NCBI GenBank assembly: GCA_022036555.1
Contig: CM039129.1
Location: forward strand, 40,424,649-40,488,648
DNA: 64,000 nt
Source of the DNA: Microstegium vimineum
Taxonomy: Eukaryota; Streptophyta; Magnoliopsida; Poales; Poaceae
Reading direction: 5' to 3'
Both the position numbers and the translations under genes were made by a program. The notes below the pieces were generated by a model. That model made no database searches. It worked only from the letters and a program-made list of their open reading frames with translations, and was not told the origin of the DNA. Each line of letters begins with the position of its first letter. Within the stretch, counting starts at the first letter, position 1. Shown piece by piece: positions 20,456-31,961 of this stretch.

Positions 20456-23301
20456 GTCTGGGTGGGCATATCTTTCCCATGACCATGGTAGTACTTCTTA
20501 ACCAGGGTTTAGATGTGATCCTAGGGATGAATTGGTTACAGCAGCACAAAGCTGTGATCGATGTGTTAAACAGAACTATCAAGGTAGATGTGCTAGACAG
20601 TAAATCTCAACTTTTGATTCAGCTTTCTGTGCCAAAAAGGAAAGTGGAAAAAGTTTGTGCTATAACTGCAATGGGGATATATGGTATTCCAGTAGTGCGT
20701 GAGTTCCCAGACGTCTTTCCTGATGACTTACCTGGCTTACCTCCCAATAGAGATGTTGAGTTTTGTATAGAGTTAATGCTTGGCACAACACCTGTCTCTA
20801 GAAGGGCCTATCGAATGCCTCCCAAAGAGCTAGCAGAGTTGAAGACTCAATTGAATGAGTTGCTCGATAAAGGTTTCATTCGACCTAGTTCATCGCCATG
20901 GGGTTGTCCTGCGATTTTCGTGAAGAAAAAGGATCATACCCTCCGCATGTGTGTTGACTATCGTCCCTTGAACGAGGTGACCATCAAGAACAAGTATCCT
21001 TTGCCGCGGATTGATCTTCTCTTTGATCAACTCGCTGGAGCTATAGTGTTTTCCAAGATCGACTTGCGATCAGAGTACCATCAGATCAAGATTCGACCGG
21101 AAGATATCCCCAAGACGGCGTTTACCACTAGATATGGGCTTTATGAATATCTGGTAATGTCGTTTGGTTTAACCAATGCACCGGCATACTTCATGTATCT
21201 TATGAACTCAGTGTTCATGCTGGAGCTAGATAAGTTCGTTGTGGTCTTCATTGATGATATTCTTATCTATTCCAAGAATGAAGAAGAACATGCCCGCCAT
21301 CTTAGGGTTGTTTTAACTCGATTGCGAGAGCATCAACTTTATGCTAAGTTCAGCAAGTGTGAGTTTTGGCTAAAAGAAGTACAATTCCTAGGACATGTTT
21401 TGTCCAACGGAGGCGTGGCAGTTGATCCTAGCAAGGTGAAGGACATTCTGGATTGGAAGCCACCAACGACCGTCCATCAAGTTCGCAGTTTCCTCGGTAT
21501 GGCTAGTTATTATCGTCGATTTATTCCAGACTTTTCTCGAGTCTCAAAACCCATTACCAGTCTACTAAAGAACCAGACCAAGTTTGTATGGTTTGATGAG
21601 TGTGAAGAAGCCTTTCATACTTTGAAGAAGTTAATGACCACAGCTCCAGTGTTAGCTCAGCCTAATATTGAGAAGTCCTTCGATATATATTGCGATTCAT
21701 CCGGTATTGGTATTGGGTGTGTCTTGATGCAAGAAGGCAGGGTCATTGCTTATGCTTCTAGACAGCTGAAGAAGCACGAAGAGAACTATCTAACTCATGA
21801 TCTTGAATTAGCGGCAGTTGTCCACTCTTTGAAGATTTGGCGACATTATCTTCTGGGTAACCTTTGCCATATCTATACCGATCACAAGAGTTTGAAGTAT
21901 ATATTCACTCAGTCTGAGTTGAATATGAGACAAAGAAGATGGTTGGAGCTTATAAAAGATTATGATCTTGAAGTGCATTACCATCCAGGCAAAGCAAATG
22001 TTGTAGCTGATGCCTTAAGTCATAAGGGTAGTTGCAATTGTCTAAGCCTAAAGACGGTAAATTCCACACTCTGTTATGAGTTAGAAAAGCTAGGCATATC
22101 TATGGTTCAGCAAGGCAGTCTAGCTAATATCTCAGTGGGACTCAGCCTTCAGGATCAAATTGTCGAAGCTCAGAAAACCAATGCTAGCATCGCTAATCTT
22201 AAAGCAAAGGTTAAATCTGGAATACCTACTTGTTTCAAGTTAGATGAAGCTGATGTGCTCTGGTTTAAGGATCGTCTTGTGGTTCCCGAAGTTCTAGAGT
22301 TGCGACAAGCTATTCTTGATGAAGCTCATACTTCTCGATTGTCTATTCATCCTGGAAGCAATAAGATGTACCAGGATTTGAAGAGAAAGTTTTGGTGGAC
22401 AAAGATGAAGATTGAGATAGCAGGCTATGTGGCCAAGTGCGATACTTGTCAGAAAGTGAAAGCAGTGCGTTTGAAACCTGGAGGTCAACTTCAACCTTTA
22501 CCAATTCTAGTTTGGAAATGGGAAGACATCAGTATGGATTTCATAGTAGGTTTGCCAAAAACCTCGAGTGGTTATGATTCCATATGGGTCATTGTTGATC
22601 GACTTACCAAAGTCGCACATTTTCTACCAGTTAAGACTTCACACAATGTTGTTGCTTATGCTAAGTTATACTTGGCAAGAATAGTAAGTCTTCACGGAGT
22701 TCCTAAGACTATAGTATCGGATCGTGGCACTCAGTTTGTCTCAGATTTCTGGAGGCACCTCCATGAGTCACTTGATACCAAACTCTTGTATAGCACAGCT
22801 TATCATCCACAGACTGATGGTCAGACAGAGCGGGTGAACCAGGTTCTTGAAGATCTTTTGAGATGTTGCGTGCTTAACTTTGCGGAGAAGTGGGATGAAT
22901 GCTTACCTTGGGCAGAGTTCTCTTACAACAATAGTTACCAGCAGAGCATAAAGATGTCACCATTTGAAGCTTTGTATGGTCGGGGTTGTAGAACTCCTCT
23001 TAATTGGTCAGAACTCGGGGAACGTGAGTTCTTTGGTGTTGACATAGTTAAGGAATCAGAAGAGAAAGTTAAACAGATCCGCATTAATCTTGAGATCGCC
23101 CAGTCTAGGCAAAAGAGTTATGCTGATAAAAGGAGAGGTCCTTTAAAGTTTGAACCTGGTGATCATGTTTATCTAAAGGTCTCACCTATGAAAGGAGTCT
23201 CACGGTTTGGAGTGAAGGGCAAGTTAGCTCCTCGCTATGTCGGTCCATTCCCAGTTTTGGAACGCATTGGCAATGTGGCTTATAATTTAAAATTTGCCTG
23301 A
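20446..23301 (+). CDS. Tekay pol: protease end, reverse transcriptase, RNase H, integrase
   Basis: Long open frame of 951 codons. Protease end with VILGMNWL (about residue 27). Reverse transcriptase from FPDVFP (about 86) through the catalytic FIDD (about 267-270). RNase H with IYCDSS (about 414) and YHPGKANVVADALS (about 515). Integrase zinc finger with HTSRLSIHPG and CDTCQK (627-670), core with MDFIVGL, SDRGTQF and TERVNQ, then the GPF module. It copies element RNA to DNA and inserts it. The frame ends prematurely at 23301 by a 1-nt shift; the expected LPDILSAVHDVFHVSQLKK continues in the next frame. The product would lack the chromodomain. Confidence 0.95.
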   Translation: MSLSLGGHIFPMTMVVLLNQGLDVILGMNWLQQHKAVIDVLNRTIKVDVLDSKSQLLIQLSVPKRKVEKVCAITAMGIYGIPVVREFPDVFPDDLPGLPPNRDVEFCIELMLGTTPVSRRAYRMPPKELAELKTQLNELLDKGFIRPSSSPWGCPAIFVKKKDHTLRMCVDYRPLNEVTIKNKYPLPRIDLLFDQLAGAIVFSKIDLRSEYHQIKIRPEDIPKTAFTTRYGLYEYLVMSFGLTNAPAYFMYLMNSVFMLELDKFVVVFIDDILIYSKNEEEHARHLRVVLTRLREHQLYAKFSKCEFWLKEVQFLGHVLSNGGVAVDPSKVKDILDWKPPTTVHQVRSFLGMASYYRRFIPDFSRVSKPITSLLKNQTKFVWFDECEEAFHTLKKLMTTAPVLAQPNIEKSFDIYCDSSGIGIGCVLMQEGRVIAYASRQLKKHEENYLTHDLELAAVVHSLKIWRHYLLGNLCHIYTDHKSLKYIFTQSELNMRQRRWLELIKDYDLEVHYHPGKANVVADALSHKGSCNCLSLKTVNSTLCYELEKLGISMVQQGSLANISVGLSLQDQIVEAQKTNASIANLKAKVKSGIPTCFKLDEADVLWFKDRLVVPEVLELRQAILDEAHTSRLSIHPGSNKMYQDLKRKFWWTKMKIEIAGYVAKCDTCQKVKAVRLKPGGQLQPLPILVWKWEDISMDFIVGLPKTSSGYDSIWVIVDRLTKVAHFLPVKTSHNVVAYAKLYLARIVSLHGVPKTIVSDRGTQFVSDFWRHLHESLDTKLLYSTAYHPQTDGQTERVNQVLEDLLRCCVLNFAEKWDECLPWAEFSYNNSYQQSIKMSPFEALYGRGCRTPLNWSELGEREFFGVDIVKESEEKVKQIRINLEIAQSRQKSYADKRRGPLKFEPGDHVYLKVSPMKGVSRFGVKGKLAPRYVGPFPVLERIGNVAYNLKFA

Positions 23302-23302
23302 C

Positions 23303-23583
23303 ATTCTATCTGCCGTTCATGATGTGTTTCACGTATCTCAATTGAAGAAGTGTCTTCAAGTTAATGATACAACCGTGGAAGTTGAAGGAGTGCAACTAGA
23401 ACCTGATGTGACGTACTCTGAGTATCCTGTAAAGGTTCTCGACCAAAAAGATCGAATTACTCGTCGCAAGACCATCAAGTTCTATAAGGTTCAGTGGAAC
23501 CAGCACTGAGAAGAAGAAGCTACTTGGGAATCTGAAGATTATCTTTTAGAGAATTTCCTAGAGTTTTATGCTTCTATAGCTTG
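23303..23583 (+). pseudogene. Tekay integrase C-terminus with chromodomain (frame-shifted)
   Basis: Continuation of pol in another frame: HDVFHVSQLKK, then a chromodomain-like module with YSEYPVKVLD, RITRRKTIKFYKVQWN and EEATWESEDYL. A TGA at about 23507 replaces a codon between the two halves of the chromodomain. Chromodomains of this class target chromovirus integration to heterochromatin, in some cases by binding methylated H3K9. Confidence 0.85.
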
Positions 23584-23715
23584 AGCTGTTTTGTAAGACC
23601 TGGTCATAGTTGTAACAAGGATAATGTGAAAAAGAGAAGTTCTTGATACGTTTTCTTTTCCATTACTTTGTTTCATCTTTAATCTCGGGACGAGATTTCT
23701 TTAAGGGGGAAGGGT

Positions 23716-26700
23716 TGTAACACCCCTGGTGTTAATCACTTAATTAAAAATTGATCATGTCATCATATTCATTAAGCATCATCCTTTTGACTGAGAATCT
23801 TGTTATGCATTGAATTAAAATAAGTTTATTTGGTTGTGTTTGATCATTGGTATGAATGCAGGTCATCTTCTCAAATTCCAAAAAGTTAAATTTGAATCCA
23901 AACCCTAATTCCCAGAGGGGGTGGATTAAACCCTAAACATGATTTTCAAAATCTATAAAGAAATTACAAATGGTTGTTTAAGCAATGTGATAGCTCTCTA
24001 TTTGAATTGCATTTGTTGTGTTTACAGTTTTTCAAGTGTTATTCAAGTTTTTAGAGTTTTTGAAAAGAGGGTAAATCCTTTTAAAAGGTTTTTAAATTTC
24101 AAAAATGCATTTTCATTTCTAGGCTGAATTTGAAAATGTGCATATTGACAAAGTTGTAGATCATGAAATTTTGAGCAACTTTCATACTCAAAGTTTTTCA
24201 TGAAAACCCTTGGAAGATTGTGCATTTTGCAATTTAGTACCAAGGGTCGTTTAGTCATTTCATCGAGCACTTGCTTGGCGACGATGAACTTGACGCCGAC
24301 ACCTGGCCGGACACCTACCGAGCTCACCGTGCGACCTCTGGCCTCGAGTGTGTGGCAACGCCACGGTCCCTTTCACGCCTTCAAAACGGGACGACGTCCA
24401 CTCCTTGGCCTCTTTCCAAGCTCGTGCCGCCGTCTGCTCTGCTCCGCCGCGAGTTCGTTCCGCGTCGTCGAGCTAGCGCGGGTCCTCCGGTCACTGCCAA
24501 TCCATCCAACCACCGCCAATGTCTTCGCAATAGTTTCACACATCTTACTCGAGGGCTGGTTGAAGCCGTCGAGCCTTCGTTTGCCCGGCGCAACCCCGTC
24601 TTCTCCATCTCCGGCGAGAGTGCCGCCGTTCTGGTCCGCGGTCGTTCTGGCTACCCAGGAGCCGCATTGTTTCTCTCTTTCTTGTTTCGTGTTCTTTGTT
24701 CGTTGCTGATCCTCAAACGCCTCGCCATTTCTCTTTTGGTGGTCTGCAGCTTCGGGAACACCGTCGTTGTCGTCCTGCTCACCATTTCCGCCGGCACGGT
24801 CTTCGTCGACCGATCATTTTGCTTCATCCCCGGCCTCGATAGCAGGAGTTCAGTGACCTAGGTGAGTACCTCGAGCTATCCGCGCGCTTGGTTTCCTTTG
24901 AATCGAGTCGTCGAGCTCTGTCCACGAGCGCCGCCGCGGTTCATGGCCGTCGCGACGGTGCGCTCGTCGGTCGTTCGCGTTAGTTGATCTTTTTCGAGTC
25001 GGAGTCTTGCGCTAGCTTCGTCTAGTCGTCCTGAGTTTGTTCGCGTTGTTGGTTGATCGAGCGCGTGCGTGTTTTGGCCGACGCACATCGCTCAGATCTT
25101 TGTCGTCCGCCATTGCCGTCGACGAGGTCACCTAAGGAGGTTATAGCCTCGTTTTTCTTGTGCGTTTTGTTCGCGTCATCTTCCTAAGTCTGTTTCGAAG
25201 CTTGGTTGAGTCTGGTTTGGTCTGTGCTCGCCGGCGCATGAGCGGTCGAGCTCAAGTCGCCGCCATTGCCGCCAGTGAGATGTTTCTAAGGGATGAAAAG
25301 GGCTCTATCGTACCTCGATGGGTTCAGGATGACGAGTAGAGTCCAGTGCATGAGTTGGTTGAGCCGCTAGATAGCCGCCGGCAACGCGCCGCCGTATTTT
25401 GTGGTCAGCGGCGCCGCTGCCCTGTTTTTGTGTCACTGACATGCGGGACCCAGGTGTCAGTGAAGGGTTTTTCTTATTTTCCAGTTTTTGCACAGTAATG
25501 CTTTTTGTTATTTTTGTATGTTTATTTGTGTGTATAAATAAATTCTGTAAAAATTTATGTATGCTCTCTGTGATGTGTAGTATTTAAGAAAAATATAACA
25601 TGTCCAAGTTCAGTATGTTTTTAATCCTGTAAAAATGCTCACAGTAATTGAAAAATGACTTTTCTATGATTTTTCATGCTCTGTATAGTGCTCCAAAAAT
25701 TCTGAAAATGTTTGTGTAACATTTATATCCTGATATCTTGTTGTACAAAAAGTTTGGGAATTTTTGGAGGAACCGTTGAGCATGGCTATTTGAATAATTA
25801 TTTATAAAATGATTAGAAACCCTAATGACTTTAGGTTTTGGGTGATTTTGTATTGATTGTTACAAATGGTCATTTGTCCAGTGACAACCACAGTTTTGAC
25901 ATGTATTGTCATGTGTTGTTTGCTCGGTGCCTTTGGAGATAATTATTAAACTAAATAATTAGTTAATCATGTTGTAAGTAAAGTGTTTTATGCTTTAGTG
26001 TAACTTTCTATTCATGAAGGAAAGTTGCACGCAAGATGTTTAATCTGTTTTGTTCAGTTCTTAAGTACTTGTTTGTGTGTTGCAAGGCATCATATCTATC
26101 ATTTTAAGCATCATCTAAGCATATCAATATATCGTGTAGACTGTTCGTTGGTTGGGTTGGATATTCCCTCTCTCGAAGGGAATTTCTCTCTTGTTGAATC
26201 TGAGCCCGAGTTTGTGTATCCCTCCAACCAAGGCAAGCCCCGGTGCATTCAAACCCTATCTTGTATTTAAAAGCTTTTATTTAAATACACTTATGGTTAT
26301 TATTGCATTATTCTTACTTTATTAAATTCCTACTTGATGCATAGCTTTCTCCTTGTGTTAATTGTACCCTATACCTTGACACTTGTTTAAAGATGAAAAC
26401 TATTGACAAAAATGCTTAGTATGCTTAGAGTTTTCTAGTAGGTGATTCTCGGTCACTTACACATAGCGCATTGCTTCGGCAAATGGTTATGATCTTTTGA
26501 GAAAGGTTTGTTGTTGGAAGTAATAATTCGTGACAGGGTGGACTCGGTGTTGGTGAGCCATCAGATGTGGATATCTGGTGAGCGGGTTCTTTCCGCCTGT
26601 GTCATTAGGGACCGACCATTGATGCATGACTAGGGTTGTGACTTTGGAGTACTTATCACATACTTTTGGAAGCCGGACTCTGGCGATTCTTGTCTTAAGA

Positions 26701-27718
26701 ACGGTCAAACCGCACTAGGAGTGGAGAGATGGCGAGAGTAGTGTGTACCGTCCAAGTTAGTGAACTGGATGGAGGTGTACTGTGCTCTCGGGTGGCGGAA
26801 CCCCGGTTTTGGCGAGAGGATCCAGGGAAAGGTAGTCATATGCGTGCTGTAAGAGGTTGTATATGTCGTGTGTTAGGGAAGCCCCAGCTGGGATAAACCG
26901 GTTCGAATCGTCGTGTTCCTCGGATATGGAAACATAACCCTGTCTTCTTCATGGTAGTTAATGAAACTTAAATTGGATACTTCTTGGTTCCTTTCTGGAT
27001 GGTTTATTACCCTGTTATCAATCATAAATTTAGATTGGTACTTGAGTAATCCTTTAAATGAATGAAATGAATTTCAATTCTTTTTATAAATGCTCATTTA
27101 TGCAAAATACTTGATTCTTGCAAACCACCCTTGAATCCTATGACTTGCATACCTTTTGTCCACCAAATATTTTCTTTTGTCGGATAAGTCTTGTTGAGTA
27201 CCCCGTACTCAGGGTTTGTTAACCCCTGTTGCAGATGAGGGTTCCAGTCCGGTCTGTGTGGCTTCGTGCTGCATGACTGTTGTTTCAGTTGATGAGGATG
27301 AAGAGTAGTTGTCTTTGCTTGACTCTTGGGCAAGAGTACCTTGGTTGTTTGTATATACTCTATCAGCAGTTTGATACTATGTTATCTTATGACACTTAAG
27401 TTATGTTTCAAAACTTATGGTTTGTAATATGACTCTAAATTTCCGCTACTTTGATGTAATATAAATTATTGTATTACTTCTGCAATGGTTGTAATGAGGA
27501 GATCCTGTTCGGAAAGAGGTGAATGACCTGCTGTAAAGTGGTGACACCTGATAGGCTAATTAAGGATGGGATCATTTGTTGGGATTAAGTCGGATGTGAT
27601 GAGGACATCACAGGCTTAGATATGACCATGCCCACCGAAAGATCGGGACACCCAAACACTCATCAGGATGGACTACTAATCCTGGCAAGTTGGCCCTTTC
27701 TTAAAAGGTTTCGTCACA
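23716..27718 (+). repeat. Tekay 3' LTR (about 4.0 kb)
   Basis: Direct copy of 14050-17947. It lacks about 20 bp near 24345, has an extra block of about 45 bp near 25610 and an extra block of about 70 bp near 27597. It ends CGTCACA. A purine-rich tract (AAGGGGGAAGGG) directly precedes it at 23703, the plus-strand primer site. Confidence 0.92.
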
Positions 27719-28603
27719 AGATGCCCGCTTGCTAAAGTGCTTGGGTAGCCAAAGATTTTCCCAGTACAAAGAGGGATTGGGCTACACCCCCAAGAAAGGC
27801 AAGGCGGCCTTTGTAACTCCAAAGCCTAGCTTTGTGAGGAGCAATGGTCACTTTTGCAACAAATGCAAGCAAGTGAGGCATGTTGACCAATATTGCAAGC
27901 TTAACATGAGTCAAACCAAGTTTGCTAAATCTACTTCTATGCACTTTGACTCTGGTTATATGCTTACCAAAAGTGCTAAGGGTATCATGGCTAAGCATGT
28001 TGGCACATCCATAGTTGGCCCAAAGAAGAAGGCTATTTGGGTGCCAAAATCCTTGGTCACTAACTTTGGAGGACCCAAACAAGTGTGGGTACCTAAGAAC
28101 TAATTTGTTTTGTAGGTCAATTACAAAGCCGGAGGAAGGCATTGGGTGCTTGATAGTGGGTGCACTCAACACATGACCGGGGATTCTAGAATGTTCAAAT
28201 CAATCAACTCCAACACCAATGATGGCATTGATAGTATTACTTTTGGTGACAATGGCAAGGGCAAGGGCAAGGGTCTTGGTAAGATTGCAATATCCAATGA
28301 CTTGAGCATATCAAATGTCTTTCTAGTTGAGAGCTTAAACTTCAATTTGCTATCGGTAGCTCAATTGTGTGATCTTGGATTCAAATGGATATTTGGAGTA
28401 GATGATGTTGAGATAATTAGTGTAGATGGTTCAAACTTGATCTTCAAAGGCTTTAGATATGAGAACCTCTACCTAGTTGACTTTAATGCTAGTGAAGCTC
28501 AATTGTCAACTTGCTTGCTCACTAAATCAAGTATGGGTTGGTTATGGCATAGAAGGCTTGGTCATGTTGGGATGAAGCAATTGAATAGATTGATCAAACA
28601 TGA
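27719..28603 (+). pseudogene. SIRE-like copia pol fragment: gag end, protease, GAG-pre-integrase
   Basis: Resumes copia coding sequence right after the Tekay 3' LTR. It includes a zinc-knuckle-like FCNKCKQVRHVDQYC (about 27857), a TAA and a TAG in frame at 28101 and 28113, then the copia protease WVLDSGCTQHMTG (28143 on) and the start of the GAG-pre-integrase domain with WHRRLGHVG (about 28548). It stops at about 28603, where Tat LTR sequence starts with a short overlap of shared bases (CTCACCAGAACC). It probably belongs to copia 1 (gag 11187-12893), but copia 2 is possible. Integrase, RT and RNase H are gone. Confidence 0.85.
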
Positions 28604-28925
28604 CTCACCAGAACCAAACACAACACCAAACCACCTACTTGCTTGATCAACATCTCAAGCAATCAGTCCACAGACTCAGAGCAGCCCTGCTAGTTCTAGG
28701 CCTCGGCTCGATCTGACACCCCCGTGTAAACCAGCATGTACTGCCCCCTGTACGAGCACTTCGGTGCAAGATAATACAGTACCCCCTCCTCTCACTGGAC
28801 GTAGGGCCTTCTTTGCCCGAACCAGGATAAACTCTATGTTCTTCTTGCATCACATCTAGGAGAGGGAGCACGCAATATACAAATTTACTTGTTGGTGATC
28901 GACCCCCTGGGTCGAAACACCGACA
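28604..28925 (+). repeat. 5' LTR remnant (R/U5 end) of element A
   Basis: Matches the last 320 bp of the 4713-5997 LTR and ends CACCGACA. U3, the minisatellite and the TATA box are missing on the left, where copia pol is joined. Confidence 0.88.
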
Positions 28926-28926
28926 G

Positions 28927-28946
28927 TTGGCGCGCCAGGTAGGGGG
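28927..28946 (+). promoter_or_regulatory. primer-binding site of element A
   Basis: TTGGCGCGCCAGGTAGGGGG lies one base after the LTR end. The same site, with one change, is at 51521-51540 on the minus strand in element B. It is not the initiator-Met type; the priming tRNA was not identified. Confidence 0.75.
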
Positions 28947-28983
28947 GCTTTGCGTGTCGATCAACTCCCAATTTCTCTTCCAG

Positions 28984-30985
28984 ATGGATTCCACCATTCC
29001 ACCACTTCCGTTCGCCACCATCATTTGGTTCGGGAGCCTAGAGTTCCACTTTCTGGAGGTGGTGCGGATAGCAGCGGCTCCAATACATCGGGGCCAGGGA
29101 AGACCTCACGACGGTCCCACCACTCACGCCTTTCGACTGCGGCCAGGAGGAGGCGCGAGCGACGCCACCGCAGCCTTCGTCGCGCAAATGACGTTACACC
29201 TGACGCCACTCCCCCGGTCTCAGCTGGCGACGAAGTTCCTCCCTTCAGGAGCCCGTTTGCCCCATGCCAGGAGATCGGAGGAGACCGTCTCGCCGAGCCT
29301 GACACCGGCTTCGTCATGCAACCATCTTGGAGGGTCCCCAAGGCCTCTCCGACGCGCTCGGCCACTCCACCACGTAACCTACTTCCGCATGGGCTCTACA
29401 ACGACGCCAGACTCTTCTCCGCCTTCGTAGACTCGCGAATGCGGGCACAACGCGGGTCCCCAGGGGACTTGCTACGTGCGATCATGAATCCCAGCGCCGC
29501 TCCTCCGCCAGCCGAGTACCCGGAGTCGCGACGAACCCCGACCCCCGGGTACTATACCGTGGGCACGATACGACAGCGACTGGAGGAGGAGCGCAGGGGA
29601 TCTTTCCCCAACTTTTACCAAAGCCGCCCTGATCCAGACTCCCCTGATGAGGATTACGATCCCACGCAGGAGTGCTCCTACCTCGACGGACCAGTCGCCT
29701 CCCTGGACGACACCACCGACGCCGCAGCCGCGAGAGCAGGAGGAGGGGGCGACGCTACCCCAGCACGAGGCGCCAGTCCACAGATTCCGAACAAAGCTAC
29801 TCGCCCAGCTCGAAGAGGAGCGCCTACGACTTCATCAGCTCGAGCATGCCCTCAAGCAAGATCGCGAGCACCCACAGGGTGGAGGGGCCCGCGCCAGGGC
29901 CCGTGACGTCCATCAGCGGATCATTGAGGAAGGAGCAAACGAGCCCCGCGTCTACAACCGCGCCAGTCAGAATGTCGTGGCAGCCGCAATGCTGCTCCGT
30001 GACATGCCGGCACCCTCGACACCCCGAGCGCAACGTATTAGAGATGAAATCATGGGGCTCCTCCAGACCGCGGCCGTACAACAGGTGGAGAGCTCGGCCT
30101 CAAGGCGTAGAGGAGCTGCTTCTGAGCGACAGGACATGCCCTCTCGTAAAGACCAAGAAGCGTCTGTCCACCAGGACATGGCGCCCCGAGGCCAAGCAGG
30201 GTGACAACCGGTTCGAGACCGCATCCTCGACGATCGACAGCCACGCAACGCGCTACATGACATCAACGACAACAAATGACGCTGACACGGTGACACTAAG
30301 GCTCGAGGTTACAGTGCTCATCGAGGTGCGCCCTACAACAGCGACGAGGATCGACGCCGGACCCCTGATTTCAGGCTAGCATGTCAGCTAGGAGGTGCTG
30401 ACAACGACCACATCATCATTCGGCAACTCCCACTCTTCCTCTCCGACACCGCTCGAAGGTGGCTCGAGGAGCTGCTCCCGGACTTGATCCATGGCTGGCC
30501 CGACCTGGTCAGGATCTTCGAGGGGAACTTCAAGGGCACCTACGTGCGGCCGGGAAATTCTTGGGACCTCCGCAGCTGTAAGCAGAGACCCTCCGTGAAT
30601 TCACCCGGCGATTTTCCAAGCAACGAACCGAGCTACCCCACATCTCCGACCATGACGTCATCATGGCGTTCGTCGCCGGGACAACGTGCAAGGAGTTAGT
30701 ACGGGAACTAGGGCGAAACACCCCAAGACCGCCAACGAGCTCATGGACATCATCGCCAACTACGCAGCCGGTGAAGAGGCCGTTGGTGCGTTCTTTTGCG
30801 GATCCCCAGACAAGGGGAAAGCCAAGGCGGACGAGCCAGGTGGCTCGAGCAATGGGCCCAAGAGGGACAACAAGAAGAAGAAGAAGAAGAAACAGGGTCG
30901 ACGTAACATCGATCCTGACGATCTTGTGGCTGCGGCAGACTGGAAGAAGCCTCGAGGTCCTCTGTCCTATGGAGTCTCAGAACAA
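28984..30985 (+). pseudogene. Tat gag of element A, frameshifted
   Basis: It starts with MDSTIPPLPFATIIW, as in element B. The frame then shifts several times. An Arg/Ser-rich N-terminal part is followed by the coiled segment LAQLEEERLRLHQLEHALKQ (about 29795). Next comes the capsid-like part (ARRWLEELLPDLI, about 30450) and ANELMDIIANYAAGEEAVGAFF (about 30735), then a Lys run. At about 30985 the sequence jumps to the late integrase region. Packaging protein of the element; non-functional. Confidence 0.8.
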
Positions 30986-31404
30986 CGCCAAGCCGAGCTA
31001 CGGGGTTCTCCCCGTTTTTCTTGATCTAACGGTCCAAGGCCGTCCTCCCCACTGATCTCGAGTACGGGTCCCCTCGATTAAAGGCCTACAATGAACAAGC
31101 CAATGCAGCAACCCGAGAGGACTCCCTCGATCAACTCGAGGAAGCCCGAGACATGGCCCTCTTCAAGTCAGCAAAGTACCAACAGACGCTCCGACGCTAC
31201 CACGACAAGCACGTACGCAAAAGGGACCTCGACGTCGGCGACCTCGTACTATGCTGCCGACAAAGTAACAAGGGACGTCACAAACTGACGCCACCATGGG
31301 AAGGACCCTTCATCGTGCCAGGGACCTACAAGTTGAAGAACAGCAAGGGAGAAATCTTCACCAATGCATGGAACATTGAACAACTACGTCGCTTTTACCC
31401 CTAG
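30986..31404 (+). pseudogene. C-terminal end of Tat pol (integrase tail) of element A
   Basis: Matches element B 45530-45109 in reverse. It has TDLEYGSPRLKAYNEQANA, then HDKHVRKRDLDVGDLVL and WNIEQLRRFYP followed by a stop at 31402-31404. Only the post-catalytic tail remains. Confidence 0.85.
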
Positions 31405-31961
31405 GGCCTCGAGGCCTCGTACATTTTCTGCATTATGTACATCTATCGCATCATGAATGAATAAAATGTTCTCGAAATACATTTCACGTTCATTCATAAC
31501 TCTAAGGTAGCCTCGACTTCGCTCCTACAAAGTCAAGCCTCCCTCGGGGGCTGACAGGGGGGGCACCCCCCTCCCTAAGTCCCTTAAAAATCCGAATGTT
31601 TTTTCAAAACTCGACGCTTCCCTCTCCATCTTCGCCCCGAGTACGCTTCGTAACTAGGCTAAGAACACCGTGAACTCCCTAAGGGTCGAGGGACGTCGAG
31701 CCGGGGGCTCTCCTACGCCTCCGGGCTACGGTACCCCCACTCGCTCCCCCCCTCGAGGGATACAAGCGCGCGTCGAACACTTAGTCTAAAAGCACAAACT
31801 CAGGCAAAGAGAAAAAGAGATGGCTCGAGAAATAAAAGCACCCAGATGCATCTCAAATAAAACACTTTAAAGGTTCTGAAGCCCCTAGAGGCTCGACATC
31901 GAAGTTTTACAAAAACTAATCTATTACATGGACCTTCTTGTCCAGATTTGGCTCGCAGGCC
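31405..31961. other. spacer between the convergent pol and antisense-gene ends, element A
   Basis: Non-coding sequence conserved with 44551-45108 of element B. It contains a G-run/C-run inverted repeat near 31555 (GGGGGGG, GCA, CCCCCC) preceded by CCTCGGGGGCTGACA. It is the meeting point of two converging transcription units and could hold both 3' ends. Confidence 0.55.

Larger units (their letters stand above)
14050..27718 (+). mobile_element. Tekay/Del-type chromovirus (Ty3/gypsy), almost full length
   Basis: Two long direct LTRs (14050-17947 and 23716-27718) flank an internal region of about 5.8 kb with the order primer site, H3-tail-like ORF, gag, protease, RT, RNase H, integrase and chromodomain. 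The element lies inside copia LTR/copia coding sequence. No 5-bp target duplication is seen (GTGTT on the left, AAGAT on the right), so one flank has probably been rearranged. Gag and the pol end carry several stops and shifts, making it non-autonomous now. The LTRs differ by scattered substitutions and several indels, so the insertion is not very recent. Confidence 0.92.

Noticed and set aside
27094..27333. Short minus frame present in both Tekay LTRs (also 17397-17636)
   Set aside because: Conserved only because the LTRs are copies of each other; no independent sign of coding constraint and no motif.
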